From: Variovorax sp. PMC12
GTDB lineage: Bacteria; Pseudomonadota; Gammaproteobacteria; Burkholderiales; Burkholderiaceae_C
Assembly: GCF_003019815.1 (NCBI RefSeq)
Contig: NZ_CP027774.1
Coordinates: 186,001-250,000, forward strand
DNA length: 64,000 bases
Reading direction: 5' to 3'
Under the pieces are notes generated by a model, which made no database searches, was not told where the DNA came from, and was given only the letters and a program-made list of their open reading frames with translations. The position numbers and the translations under genes were made by a program. Below, in pieces: positions 32,693-41,429 of this stretch (the stretch's first letter is position 1; every line of letters begins with the position of its first letter).

Positions 32693-33604
32693 TCAGGCGC
32701 CCTGTGCCATCGCGCGCTGCCAGCTCGCCGGGCGGCCGACGAAGTCGGTCAATGCCGTGGCGAAGGCTTTCAAGCGGGCACTGGGGCGTGGCAGCGCCCG
32801 CACCAGGTGGATGCCGGTCACCTCGGCCGGCGGCAAGCCCTGCGGTTGCAGCGCCACCAGCGCCCCGCGGCCGATGTCGTGCCCGACCACCCAGTCCGGC
32901 AGGCGGACGATGCCGACGCCATCGACGGCCGCGTGTCGTTGGGCGTCGTAGTCGTCCGCTTCGAAGACGCAACAGCCGTGCTGCGGCAGGTCGTCACCCA
33001 ACACTTCGCGCCAGCCGAGCTGGCTCTGGCTGCGGCGCTTGTCGATCAACCGGTGCGTGCCCAGGGCGTCGAGCGACTGCAGCGGGCCGTGGCGCCGCAG
33101 GTAGTCCGGCGCGGCGCACACCACGTAGGTCTGGTCGGCGAGCTTGGTGCTCACGAGCGCGCTGTCGGGCAGATGGCCGAAGCGGATGGCCAGATCCAGC
33201 CGTTCGGTGGTCGGGTCGGCGATGCGCTCGGTCAGGTCGAGCTCCACGCTCAACCCCGGGTGGGCCTCGAACAGCCTGGCAAGGCAAGGAACCACATAGC
33301 GCCGCCCGAAGGTGGGCAGGCAGCTCACGCGCAGAACGCCCTCGACCGCGGCCTCGACCGAGCTCACCTCGCTGCGGGCATCGGCCAGGTCGCTGAGGAT
33401 CTGCACGGCGCGACGAAAGAGCAGCTCTCCCGCGTCCGTGGGGCGCATGGCCCGTGTGGAGCGCGTGAACAGCGACGCCTTCAGTTCCTGTTCCAGCGCG
33501 TCGATCTGCCGCGCCACCGACGACACGGCCACACCCCTGCGCCGCGCCACGGCGGAGAAGGAGCCGGCACGCACCGTGTCGACGAAGACTTCCAGGTTTT
33601 CCAT
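32693..33604 (-). CDS. LysR-family transcriptional regulator
   Basis: A LysR-type regulator of 303 residues: helix-turn-helix MENLEVFVDTVRAGSFSAVA and GVAVSSVARQIDALEQELKA, then an effector domain with LRVSCLPTFGRRYVVPCLAR and LDLAIRFGHLPDSALVSTKL. ATG 33604 is the family-like start; an upstream ATG in frame adds 40 unlikely residues. It is divergent from the aldehyde dehydrogenase operon starting at 33735, which it probably regulates through the palindrome at 33671. Confidence 0.9.
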   Translation of the reverse strand: MENLEVFVDTVRAGSFSAVARRRGVAVSSVARQIDALEQELKASLFTRSTRAMRPTDAGELLFRRAVQILSDLADARSEVSSVEAAVEGVLRVSCLPTFGRRYVVPCLARLFEAHPGLSVELDLTERIADPTTERLDLAIRFGHLPDSALVSTKLADQTYVVCAAPDYLRRHGPLQSLDALGTHRLIDKRRSQSQLGWREVLGDDLPQHGCCVFEADDYDAQRHAAVDGVGIVRLPDWVVGHDIGRGALVALQPQGLPPAEVTGIHLVRALPRPSARLKAFATALTDFVGRPASWQRAMAQGA

Positions 33605-33670
33605 GGTTCGAGCCTGGCTCACATTTGCGCTCCTTGCAAAGATGTTTCGCGGGGCGGGTGATTGTTCGCT

Positions 33671-33684
33671 GGCAGGTGCCTGCC
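33671..33684. promoter_or_regulatory. Palindrome in LysR/aldehyde-dehydrogenase intergenic region
   Basis: GGCAGGTGCCTGCC is a perfect inverted repeat (6-bp arms around TG), 51 bp upstream of the aldehyde dehydrogenase start, in the divergent promoter. It may be part of the LysR binding region, although its compact shape is not the usual long LysR dyad. Confidence 0.4.
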
Positions 33685-33734
33685 TACGATTCCCCCACTT
33701 CAGCGATTTAAGCATGCAAAGCAAAGGAGACCCC

Positions 33735-35171
33735 GTGACCGAGCCCTACGACGAGTTGTTTCTGTTTATCGACGGCGAGTGGATCGAAGGCACCGGCCGC
33801 GACACGTCGGCGGTGTTCAACCCGGCCACGGGCGATGTGATCGGCCACGTGCCGCATGCACGCCAGGCCGACCTGGATCGCGCCCTGGAGGCCGCGGATC
33901 GCGGCTTCGCGCTGTGGCGCCGCACGCCGGCCTACGACAGGGCCCAGGTGCTGCGCCGCGCGGCCGCGCTGTTGCGCGAACGCGCCGAGCCCATCGCCCG
34001 GCAGCTGACGCTGGAGCAGGGCAAGGCCTTGCATGAAGCTCGGTACGAGCTGGCGAGTTCGGCGGACTATTTCGAGTGGTTTGCCGAAGAGGGCCGCCGC
34101 GTCTACGGCCGCACCGTCCCCTCGCGGCGCCCCGAGGTGCACCAGCGCGTGCACAAGGAACCGATCGGCCCGGTCGCGGCCTTCGCACCCTGGAACTTTC
34201 CGGCCATCACGCCCAGCCGCAAGATCGCGGCCGCGCTGGCCGCCGGCTGCTCGGTCGTCATCAAGCCGGGCGAGGAGTGCCCCGCGACGGCCCTGGCCAT
34301 CGCGCGCGCGCTGGACGACGCGGGCCTGCCCAAGGGCGTGCTCAACGTGGTGTTCGGCGTGCCCGAGCTGATCTCGCGGCATCTCATCGAATCGCCCGTG
34401 ATCCGCAAGGTCTCGTTCACCGGCTCGGTGCCGGTCGGACGCTTGCTGGCCGCCCAGGCCGGCCAGGCGCTCAAGCCCATCACGCTGGAACTGGGTGGGC
34501 ATGCGCCGGTGCTGGTGTTCGCCGACGCGGACATCGACGCGGCGGCCCGGCTGCTGGCGGCCAACAAGTTCCGCGGCACCGGGCAGATCTGCCTGTCGCC
34601 CACGCGCATCCTGGTGCAGCGCACGGTGTACGAGCCGTTCCTGAGCAGATTCGTCGCCGAGACGCAGGCCTTGAAGCTCGGCGACGGCCTCGATCCACAA
34701 ACGCAGGTGGGTCCGGTGTCGAACGCAAGGCGCATCGAGGCCATCGCGGCGCTCGTGGCCGACGCCCGCGCTTGCGGCGCCACGGTGCGCGCCGGCGGCG
34801 AGCGCATCGACCGTCCCGGGCTGTTCTGGCAGCCCACCATCCTCACCGACGTGCCGGCGCATGCCAAGGTCATGCACGAGGAGCCCTTCGGTCCGCTGGC
34901 CGTGGTGCGCCCGTTCGACACGATTGACGAAGCCCTCGCCGAAGCGAACCGGCTGCCGTACGGGCTGGCGGCCTACGCATTCACCGAGTCGGCGCGTACC
35001 GCGCTGCGCGTGGGTGACGAGCTGGAGGCCGGAATGATCGGCATCAACCACGCGCAGATGATTGTTTGCGAGCTGCCGTTCGGCGGCATCAAGGACAGCG
35101 GCCATGGCTCGGAGGGTGGTGCCGAAGGCATCCAGAGCTACCTCCACACGAAATTCATCAGCCAGGTCTGA
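33735..35171 (+). CDS. NAD(P)-dependent aldehyde dehydrogenase
   Basis: A 478-residue aldehyde dehydrogenase of the succinate-semialdehyde/aromatic-aldehyde type. Catalytic Glu is in ITLELGGHAP and catalytic Cys in GTGQICLSPTR; the Rossmann motif is FTGSVPVGRLLA; APWNFPAITPSRKIAAALAA is the cofactor-pocket signature. I chose the GTG at 33735 because AAAGGAGA lies at ideal distance; an ATG at 33714 is in frame but lacks such a signal. It is the first gene of an operon with a Bug receptor and a quinone oxidoreductase. The aldehyde substrate is unknown. Confidence 0.88.
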   Translation: MTEPYDELFLFIDGEWIEGTGRDTSAVFNPATGDVIGHVPHARQADLDRALEAADRGFALWRRTPAYDRAQVLRRAAALLRERAEPIARQLTLEQGKALHEARYELASSADYFEWFAEEGRRVYGRTVPSRRPEVHQRVHKEPIGPVAAFAPWNFPAITPSRKIAAALAAGCSVVIKPGEECPATALAIARALDDAGLPKGVLNVVFGVPELISRHLIESPVIRKVSFTGSVPVGRLLAAQAGQALKPITLELGGHAPVLVFADADIDAAARLLAANKFRGTGQICLSPTRILVQRTVYEPFLSRFVAETQALKLGDGLDPQTQVGPVSNARRIEAIAALVADARACGATVRAGGERIDRPGLFWQPTILTDVPAHAKVMHEEPFGPLAVVRPFDTIDEALAEANRLPYGLAAYAFTESARTALRVGDELEAGMIGINHAQMIVCELPFGGIKDSGHGSEGGAEGIQSYLHTKFISQV

Positions 35172-35204
35172 TACGCAGGCACAGAAAAAACAGGAGACAT
35201 CACC

Positions 35205-36200
35205 ATGAAGCTCACCACGCGAGGCATTCGCACCAGCGCTATCGTGGCGCTTGCCATTGCATTCGGACCACTCTGCGGCCACGCTCTCGCGCAAGACACC
35301 TACCCCAGCCGCCCGATCACGCTGGTCGTCCCGTTTCCGGCGGGCGGCGTGACCGACGTGGTGGCGCGTGAACTTGCACATCGCATGGCAACGGCGCTCG
35401 GACAACCGGTCGTGGTGGACAACCGCGCAGGCGCTGGAGGCAACATCGGGACGCAGGCCGTGGCAAGGGCGGCGCCAGACGGCTACACCCTGGGCGTGCT
35501 GACCGTCAGCGCGCTGTCGATCGGTCCCCACCTGAGCCGCAAGCTGCCGTTCGACCCGGCGCGCGACTTCACGCCGATCACCAACCTGGTCAACACCCCG
35601 GGCGCCGTCATCGCCGGGCCCGGCGCGCCGTTCAACACCTTCGCCGAGTTCGTCAGGTACGCAAAGGCGAATCCCGGCAAGGTCACCTATGCGAGCGTGG
35701 GTCCGGGTTCGATCCCGCACCTGAGCGCCGAGATCCTGGCGAAGGCGACCAGGGTCGACATGGTCCACGTCCCCTACAAGGGTGCCGCGCCCGCGATGCA
35801 GGACCTGCTCGCCAACCATATCGACCTGTCCTTCGAGACATCGCTGGCCACCACCATGACGTACCACGCGAACAAGCGCATCAAGGTCCTGGCGATCACC
35901 GGCCCGAGCCGCGTCTCCGTGCTGCCCGACGTGCCCACCGTGGCCGAGTCGGGCTATCCGGGTTTCGGCGTGCAGGGCTGGTTCGGTTTCTTCGGCCCCC
36001 GGGGACTGTCTCCCGCCAACGTGGAAAAGCTCAACAAGGCCGCCGCGCAGGCCTTCGCCGATCCCGCGTTGCGCCAGCGCCTGGAGCAACTCGGAATGCA
36101 GCCCGACACGGGAAGCGCCCAGCAGTTCCGGCAATTCCTTGCGCAGCAAGACAAGGTCTGGGCCGAAGCGGTCAAGGGCCTTCACATCGTTCTGGAATGA
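35205..36200 (+). CDS. Bug-family (TctC-like) periplasmic substrate-binding protein
   Basis: A 331-residue Bug receptor. The signal peptide covers about residues 1-29 (IVALAIAFGPLCGHALA, cut near QD). The mature start TYPSRPITLVVPFPAGGVTD, NRAGAGGNIGTQAVARAAPD and VPYKGAAPAMQDLLANHIDL are family hallmarks that form the ligand pocket for an organic anion. No membrane components are adjacent. It is embedded between an aldehyde dehydrogenase and a quinone oxidoreductase, and its stop overlaps a possible start of the latter. Confidence 0.92.
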   Translation: MKLTTRGIRTSAIVALAIAFGPLCGHALAQDTYPSRPITLVVPFPAGGVTDVVARELAHRMATALGQPVVVDNRAGAGGNIGTQAVARAAPDGYTLGVLTVSALSIGPHLSRKLPFDPARDFTPITNLVNTPGAVIAGPGAPFNTFAEFVRYAKANPGKVTYASVGPGSIPHLSAEILAKATRVDMVHVPYKGAAPAMQDLLANHIDLSFETSLATTMTYHANKRIKVLAITGPSRVSVLPDVPTVAESGYPGFGVQGWFGFFGPRGLSPANVEKLNKAAAQAFADPALRQRLEQLGMQPDTGSAQQFRQFLAQQDKVWAEAVKGLHIVLE

Positions 36201-36214
36201 AAGAGAAACAAGCC

Positions 36215-37201
36215 ATGCAAGCCATCGTTTTCGACGAGTTCGGCGGACCCGAAGTGCTCACGACCCGCGAGGTTGCCCGCCCGGAGGTTCGGCCCCATGA
36301 CCTGCTGGTGGCCAATGCCTCGATCGGCGTCAACCGCGCCGACATGTCGCATCGCAAAGGGGCCTACGGGCGCGCCAACTTCGGTGACTCGGACATCATG
36401 GGCCTGGAAATCGCCGGAACGGTGGTGGACATGGGGTCGCAGGTGCAGGGTTACGCCATCGGGGACCGTGTCATGGGCATCGTGGGCGGGGGCGCCTATG
36501 CCGAACTGTCGCGCATCGATCACCGCATGGCCATGCACGTCCCGCCCGGCCTCGCGCTGCGCGAGGCCGGCGCGGTGGCCGAGGTGTTCGTGACGGCGCA
36601 CGAGGCGCTGTTCCATCTGGCCCGCCTGCAAGCCGGCGAATCGGTGCTGATCCATGCAGCGGCGGGCGGGGTCGGGTCCGCCGCGGTACAGCTTGCACAC
36701 GCCGCCGGCGCGCGCGTGTTCGCCACCGCGGGCGGCGACAAGCGCGGTGCCGTCGAGCGTTTCGGCGCCGACGAGGTGATCGACTACCGCACCGACGACT
36801 TCCAGTCCGTGGTGGCCCGCAAGACGCACGGCCAAGGCGTGGACGTCGTGATCGACTTCGTCGGCCCCTCTTACCTGGAGCGCAACGTGCGTTCGCTGGC
36901 AGTGGGCGGGCGTTTGGTGGTCGTCGGCCTGCTCGGAGGCACCGAGGGCGCCGTGCTGCCGATGGACGTGCTGCTGTACCGCCACCTGCAGATCTTCGGC
37001 ACGGTGATGAAGTCCCGTCCGCCCGAGGTCAAGCAGGCCATGGTCCAGCGCTTCGCGCAGCGTTGGCTCGATGCGTTGGCGGGCGGCGTGATCCGTCCGG
37101 TGATCGACAGCACCTATGCGCTCTGCGAGGCGGCACAGGCCCATCGGCGCATGGAATCGGGCGAGAGCGTCGGGAAGATCCTCCTGCTGCCCGGTGGTTG
37201 A
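36215..37201 (+). CDS. Zinc-independent NAD(P)H:quinone oxidoreductase (MDR family)
   Basis: A medium-chain dehydrogenase/reductase of about 328 residues, of the quinone oxidoreductase/PIG3 type. The N-terminal GroES-like domain starts MQAIVFDEFGGPEVL, and the nucleotide site is VLIHAAAGGVGSAAVQLAHA with ATAGGDKR following. It lacks the zinc-binding cysteines of alcohol dehydrogenases. I prefer ATG 36215, which gives the family N-terminus; ATG 36197 overlaps the previous stop and adds six residues. These enzymes reduce quinones or activated enones with NADPH. Confidence 0.85.
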   Translation: MQAIVFDEFGGPEVLTTREVARPEVRPHDLLVANASIGVNRADMSHRKGAYGRANFGDSDIMGLEIAGTVVDMGSQVQGYAIGDRVMGIVGGGAYAELSRIDHRMAMHVPPGLALREAGAVAEVFVTAHEALFHLARLQAGESVLIHAAAGGVGSAAVQLAHAAGARVFATAGGDKRGAVERFGADEVIDYRTDDFQSVVARKTHGQGVDVVIDFVGPSYLERNVRSLAVGGRLVVVGLLGGTEGAVLPMDVLLYRHLQIFGTVMKSRPPEVKQAMVQRFAQRWLDALAGGVIRPVIDSTYALCEAAQAHRRMESGESVGKILLLPGG

Positions 37202-37212
37202 TTGCCCGGGCG

Positions 37213-37272
37213 ATTACAGCTGAAACGCTCGACGGCGCGGCTGGAATCCCGCCGCAACACGGGCTTGAGACA
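37213..37272 (+). promoter_or_regulatory. Conserved leader element, copy B
   Basis: This element starts 12 bp after the quinone oxidoreductase stop and lies upstream of the unknown gene at 37358. It aligns without gaps to 10811-10870; ATTACAGCTGAAAC and CGCAACACGG are the best-kept blocks. Both copies are followed by nearly the same ribosome-binding region (AGGAGTTCTCATG here). It may mark an internal promoter of the operon. Confidence 0.45.
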
Positions 37273-37357
37273 TTGGATCCCGGCAACAGCGCCGCGCGCA
37301 GTTTCCAACAACGGCTGGCACTTTCGCCTCCATCCAATGTCCTTTCAAGGAGTTCTC

Positions 37358-37918
37358 ATGACCGACATCATCCGCAGCGACCTCGTCCTCTCCCAATCGG
37401 CCTTCAGCCACATCATCGACGTCCCCATCGAGCAGATCGACATCGGCAAATGGCTCTTCGGCCTGGCCGAAGCCGAGTACCAGCGGTGCGCGCCGCCGGA
37501 CCACATCTCGTGCGGCACGACCCGCACCGACGATGGTCGTCCGATGTCCATCAATGTGGAGCAGATCGGCACCGGTCTGGTCATCCAGCACTACGTGGGT
37601 GAAGTCGTCGGAAAGCGCCGCTGTCTCATGGTCTCCACCTCGGATGTCTTCACACCGGCGGGCCGCACGCGGGTGCAGGTCATCTGGGAGCTCAGCGCCA
37701 AGGGCCTGAGCGACGGACGCACCGAGTACACGAACTCGGTGGTGTCCCACCCGACGGAGGACTTCCTGAATTTCATCGCAAGCCACGGGGTGAGCTTCGA
37801 GCAGGCATCGCACGATCGTCAGGTGGCCTCCGGGGACCACAACAGCCGCGAAACGCCTTTGTTCGCACAGAGCATCGCCCGTGCGGCGCTGGCCAACGCC
37901 ACGGCTGTCGCCGCATAA
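37358..37918 (+). CDS. Protein of unknown function, possibly SRPBCC-like
   Basis: A 186-residue soluble protein without signal peptide or membrane helix. I do not recognise the family with confidence. The early hydrophobic segment (FSHIIDVPIEQIDIGKWLFG), the alternating strands (SINVEQIGTGLVIQHYVGEV, RTRVQVIWELSAKG) and the closing helix are compatible with a START/SRPBCC-type binding fold. It has AAGGAG 6 bp before the ATG and its own conserved leader, so it may be more strongly expressed than its neighbours. It lies between a quinone oxidoreductase and a carboxymuconolactone-decarboxylase-like gene. Confidence 0.6.
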   Translation: MTDIIRSDLVLSQSAFSHIIDVPIEQIDIGKWLFGLAEAEYQRCAPPDHISCGTTRTDDGRPMSINVEQIGTGLVIQHYVGEVVGKRRCLMVSTSDVFTPAGRTRVQVIWELSAKGLSDGRTEYTNSVVSHPTEDFLNFIASHGVSFEQASHDRQVASGDHNSRETPLFAQSIARAALANATAVAA

Positions 37919-37926
37919 GAAAAAGC

Positions 37927-37971
37927 GTCGGCGGCGACACCGCGCGGTGTCGCTGCTTCCGCGTCCGACGT
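37927..37971. other. Strong nested hairpin between genes
   Basis: The perfect 20-bp palindrome GCGACACCGCGCGGTGTCGC at 37935-37954 is enclosed by a second stem, CGTCGG at 37927-37932 pairing with CCGACG at 37966-37971. A run of A (AAGAAAAAG) precedes it, so on the minus strand it resembles an intrinsic terminator; on the plus strand there is no T-run. It may shield the 3' end of the upstream mRNA or lower read-through into the next genes. Confidence 0.5.
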
Positions 37972-38006
37972 CTCGGCCGCGCGCACAACACCCTTCATGC
38001 AAGCTC

Positions 38007-38348
38007 ATGAAAAGCGACAACCACAACCAGTCGCCGCGCGAGACGGCACGCGCCTTCACGCCTGAACTTTCGGCGCTCGTCGAAGATCCACTGTTCTCGC
38101 AAGTGTGGGCGGATGATCGCCTTTCTGCGAGAGAGCGCAGTCTCGCGACGCTCGCCGCACTGATCGTTCTGCACCGGCCGGAGGAACTGCCGGCACATCT
38201 GCGGCGCGCCATCGACAACGGGTTGGAGAAGCCACAGATATCGGCGCTCATCACACACCTGGCCTTCTACGGAGGATTCCCCTCGGCCATCAGCGCCTCC
38301 GCCATTGCAGCCGAAGTGCTTGGCGCGTTGAACGCCGGCTCAAGGTGA
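38007..38348 (+). CDS. Carboxymuconolactone decarboxylase-family protein
   Basis: A 113-residue protein of the CMD fold, related to PcaC (4-carboxymuconolactone decarboxylase). The region VWADDRLSARERSLATLAAL, then RPEELPAHLRRAIDNGLEKP and LITHLAFYGGFPSAISA, is typical. The Cys-x-x-Cys pair of the AhpD peroxidase branch is absent, so it is of the decarboxylase-like branch. The ATG at 38007 is chosen over an upstream frame. It overlaps the exporter gene by 4 bp (ATGA). Probable role: processing of a ring-cleavage lactone, not proven. Confidence 0.82.
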   Translation: MKSDNHNQSPRETARAFTPELSALVEDPLFSQVWADDRLSARERSLATLAALIVLHRPEELPAHLRRAIDNGLEKPQISALITHLAFYGGFPSAISASAIAAEVLGALNAGSR

Positions 38349-40420
38349 CGAGGCCGATCATGAGCGCTGTCCCCGCTTCCGCGCCCCGCGCACGTCGCAT
38401 TCATCTTCCGCTTCGGGCGTTACTCCGGATGCCGGCCTGGGTGGTCAACGGCTTGACTGTCGCATCAGGGCTGATGCTCGTGCAAGGCTCCATACTGCTG
38501 ATGGCAGGTGCCCATGCGGCGCAAGCCGCGATTGCAACGGGCGTCTGTGCCAGCCTGGCCGACGTCGTGACCACCACGGACCGCGTGGCACGGCGCGTGC
38601 TGGCGGCAGTCATCGCCAGTACCGTCTGCGCAACGTTGTTCCTGGCAGTCAGGCCCTGCGAAGCGATCGTGATCCCGACCGTCGTTCTGATCGTGTTCGC
38701 TGCCATGCTCCTCCAAGCCTGGGGACCGAAGGCCGGGACGGTTTCTTTTGCGACCACCATGTCACTCGTCTTCGCGATGTCCGTTCCCGCGTCGCAAGGC
38801 CTGACGTTCGATTCCGCCGCCTGGGGGCTGGTCGGCGCCATAGGCTATTGGATCTGGGCTGTCCTCACCGCGCATCTCCTGCAACCGACCTGGCGAAGAC
38901 TGGCGCTGGCGTCCGTCGTGCAGGACATGGCCGGTCTTCTTCGTGCACTCGCGGCGCGCACGCGCGATCCCGCCGATCTGCAGGTGCAGGAACAGGTCGT
39001 GCGCCAGGAAGCGAAGCTTGCCGAGCAGATGCAAGCCGCGCGGGATCTGATCTTCGCGAACACCGACGGGCCTGCGGCGCACCTGCAAACCTGCGTTCTT
39101 CTGCGATTGACGGACCTGCGCGATCTCGCCATTGCCGGAAAGATCGACACGGCGCTTGTCCGGCATGGCGCCGCCTCGTTGCAGGAGCGACTGATTTTTG
39201 CCGACGTGCTCCAGCACATGGCGCTTGCTATGGATGGTGTCGCGCAGCATGTCCGAACCGCCAGGCTGCAGCCGCTCGACGCGACGGTGGAACGACAGAT
39301 CGGGCGCCTTCTCGATGCGCTGGAGGCGCGAGCCCGCGATGGACGCGATGACGCGCGACGGGTCGTCGCCGAGATCCTTCGAAGCCAGTTCGCCCACGTT
39401 CGGGCGATACAGGCAATGCACACCGCCATCGAGCAGCCCCGGCTGCCGTGTCGGCGCTCGGACCTTCGCCGCTACATCGCGCCTGACGCGTGGCGATGGG
39501 CTGCCATCTGGACGCAACTGCGGCCCGACTCTCCCACGTTCAGGTACGCGGTGAGGACCGCCTTGGCTGCCGGATCGGCCTACGCCATCTGCCGGCTCCT
39601 GCCCTGGACTGCGCATCCGCAGTGGGTACTTCTGAGTGTCACGGTCGTGATGCAAGGCAGTCTGGCGCAGACGCTCGTGCGACGCAATGCCCGCGTGTGG
39701 GGTACGTTGTCGGGGTGTGTGGTGGTGGCGCTTCTGGCGTGGAGCTCCTCGACGCTCTTTCTGACCTTGTGCTTTCTGGTCGCTGCGGGTGTTGCCCACG
39801 CATACCTGGGTGTGCGCTACTCGGTCACCGCCGCCGCGGCCGCCGTGATGGCGGTCCTGCAGGCGCATCTCGTCGCGCACGGCACCGACTTCAGCATCCT
39901 GGAGCGGGTCGCCGACAGCGTGATCGGCGCCCTCGTCGGATGGGCCGCGAGCTACGCATTGCCCAGCTGGGAGAGACGCCGCCTGTCGAACGATCTACGC
40001 CAGGCACATGAGGCCATCCGCGCCTACGCCTCGGAGATCCTGAAGCTGGACGAAGCATCTCCAGGCTTGCCAAGATTCACCCGGCAACGCGCATACGACG
40101 CGATCCGCGCGATCGGGGCAACCCAGTCGCGAACCCTGGCGGAACCGGCTTCCGTTCGGCTCCCCGCCGCGGAACTGACACTGTGGCTGGCAGCGGCCTA
40201 CGACCTGATGTCGCATCTCTCGAACGCGCGGCTTTCACTCACATTGCATGGGCGAGCGCCGGCCCCGCGCCACTCGGCAACGCTCTGGCGCAAGTCGTCT
40301 GCGAGCTCGATCACGCATTGCGGCCAAGCACGCTGGAGCGCAGTTCGGTGCTTGAGCCGGCCGCCCGATCTGCGCTCGGTTCCGTTCCCGATCTGCTGCC
40401 CAGGCTTCAGGATGCATTGA
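38345..40420 (+). CDS. FUSC-family exporter, frameshifted near the C-terminus
   Basis: A 691-residue inner-membrane protein of the fusaric-acid-resistance/aromatic-acid exporter type. It has two membrane blocks (about residues 30-175 and 395-540), each of several helices, and a helical cytoplasmic region between them. LLMAGAHAAQAAIATGVCAS and HPQWVLLSVTVVMQGSLAQT are typical. From about 40250 the frame looks wrong (a Ser/Cys/Arg-rich end), whereas the -1 frame continues plausibly as LGNALAQVVCELDHALRPST to PRLQDALKDAAN, ending at 40518. A one-base indel is likely, real or a sequencing error. Such proteins export toxic aromatic acids. Confidence 0.8.
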   Translation: MTRPIMSAVPASAPRARRIHLPLRALLRMPAWVVNGLTVASGLMLVQGSILLMAGAHAAQAAIATGVCASLADVVTTTDRVARRVLAAVIASTVCATLFLAVRPCEAIVIPTVVLIVFAAMLLQAWGPKAGTVSFATTMSLVFAMSVPASQGLTFDSAAWGLVGAIGYWIWAVLTAHLLQPTWRRLALASVVQDMAGLLRALAARTRDPADLQVQEQVVRQEAKLAEQMQAARDLIFANTDGPAAHLQTCVLLRLTDLRDLAIAGKIDTALVRHGAASLQERLIFADVLQHMALAMDGVAQHVRTARLQPLDATVERQIGRLLDALEARARDGRDDARRVVAEILRSQFAHVRAIQAMHTAIEQPRLPCRRSDLRRYIAPDAWRWAAIWTQLRPDSPTFRYAVRTALAAGSAYAICRLLPWTAHPQWVLLSVTVVMQGSLAQTLVRRNARVWGTLSGCVVVALLAWSSSTLFLTLCFLVAAGVAHAYLGVRYSVTAAAAAVMAVLQAHLVAHGTDFSILERVADSVIGALVGWAASYALPSWERRRLSNDLRQAHEAIRAYASEILKLDEASPGLPRFTRQRAYDAIRAIGATQSRTLAEPASVRLPAAELTLWLAAAYDLMSHLSNARLSLTLHGRAPAPRHSATLWRKSSASSITHCGQARWSAVRCLSRPPDLRSVPFPICCPGFRMH

Positions 40421-40694
40421 AGGACGCCGCCAACGTCGGAATGGCATCGTGCAAGCTTCGTTCGATGCTCGCTCGTCGGGCAAATGGCGGGCTGCCTCGC
40501 GATCCCGAGGCCGGTTGATTGCGACTGCCCCGAGGCGGCAGGCCGCCGGGCCATTCACCCTTTGCGCAAGAAGATGCTGGAGGGCCGCCGACAACGACAT
40601 CCTGTGCCGCGGCGCAACCCCAGTTCAGGACCGTGCTCCCGGTGGCGGACCTATGCTCGACGAAGCCATCCCACTTCCTTCCTGGAGCTGTTCC

Positions 40695-41393
40695 ATGTCC
40701 CTGAAAGATTTCAAGGTCCTCACCTTCGACGTCGTCGGCACGCTGATCGATTTCGAGGGCGGCATGCTCGCCTATCTGCGCAGCGTGGTGCCCGATGCCC
40801 GGGTGAGCGACGACGACTTCCTCGCCGCCTACCGGCGCGCACGCGCCGACGGCAACGCCGGCTGGTATCCCGACGACCTGGCGCGCTGCTGGCACGCCGT
40901 TGCCCCCGCGCTGGGCCTGCCCGATGACGACGCCATTGCCCAGGGCCTGCGCGAGTCGGTCTCGCAATGGCCGGCCTTCCCCGATGCGGTGGAAGCGCTG
41001 AAGCGGCTCGGCAAGCGCTTCAAGCTGGTGACGATGACCAATGCGCAGGCCTGGGCACTGGCGCATTTCGACAAGACGCTGGGCTCGCCCTTCGACATGC
41101 TGCTGAGCTGCGACGACGCGCTGTGCGAGAAGCCCGATGCGCGCTATTTCGCCTATGCACGCGGCCGCTTCGAAGGCGCCTGGGGCTTCAGGCAGGCCGA
41201 CAACCTGCACGTGGCACAGAGCCAGTACCACGACATCGGCATTTCAAAGCAATTGGGCATCACGACCTGCTGGATCGAGCGCCGTCATGCGCAGAAAGGT
41301 TCGGGCGGCACCATCGAGTCGAAGCACACCGTGCCCGACTACCACTTCCACACGCTGGCCGAACTGGCCGATGCGGTCGAAGCCGGGCATTGA
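40695..41393 (+). CDS. HAD-superfamily hydrolase, type II haloacid dehalogenase-like
   Basis: A 232-residue HAD-fold enzyme. Motif I is LTFDVVGTLIDF with the nucleophile Asp; motif II is VTMTNAQ; the motif III Lys is in CEKPDARYF; motif IV is HVAQSQYHDIGISKQLG. The second residue after the nucleophile is Val rather than Asp, as in L-2-haloacid dehalogenases (FDxYGTL) and unlike phosphatases. A cap domain lies between motifs I and II. ATG at 40695. It stands alone between the exporter and Lrp genes; a second HAD protein of this type is at 45939. Confidence 0.85.
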   Translation: MSLKDFKVLTFDVVGTLIDFEGGMLAYLRSVVPDARVSDDDFLAAYRRARADGNAGWYPDDLARCWHAVAPALGLPDDDAIAQGLRESVSQWPAFPDAVEALKRLGKRFKLVTMTNAQAWALAHFDKTLGSPFDMLLSCDDALCEKPDARYFAYARGRFEGAWGFRQADNLHVAQSQYHDIGISKQLGITTCWIERRHAQKGSGGTIESKHTVPDYHFHTLAELADAVEAGH

Positions 41394-41429
41394 GCACCAC
41401 GGCCGTCGCCTGCATCGCGCAGGCGCTGG

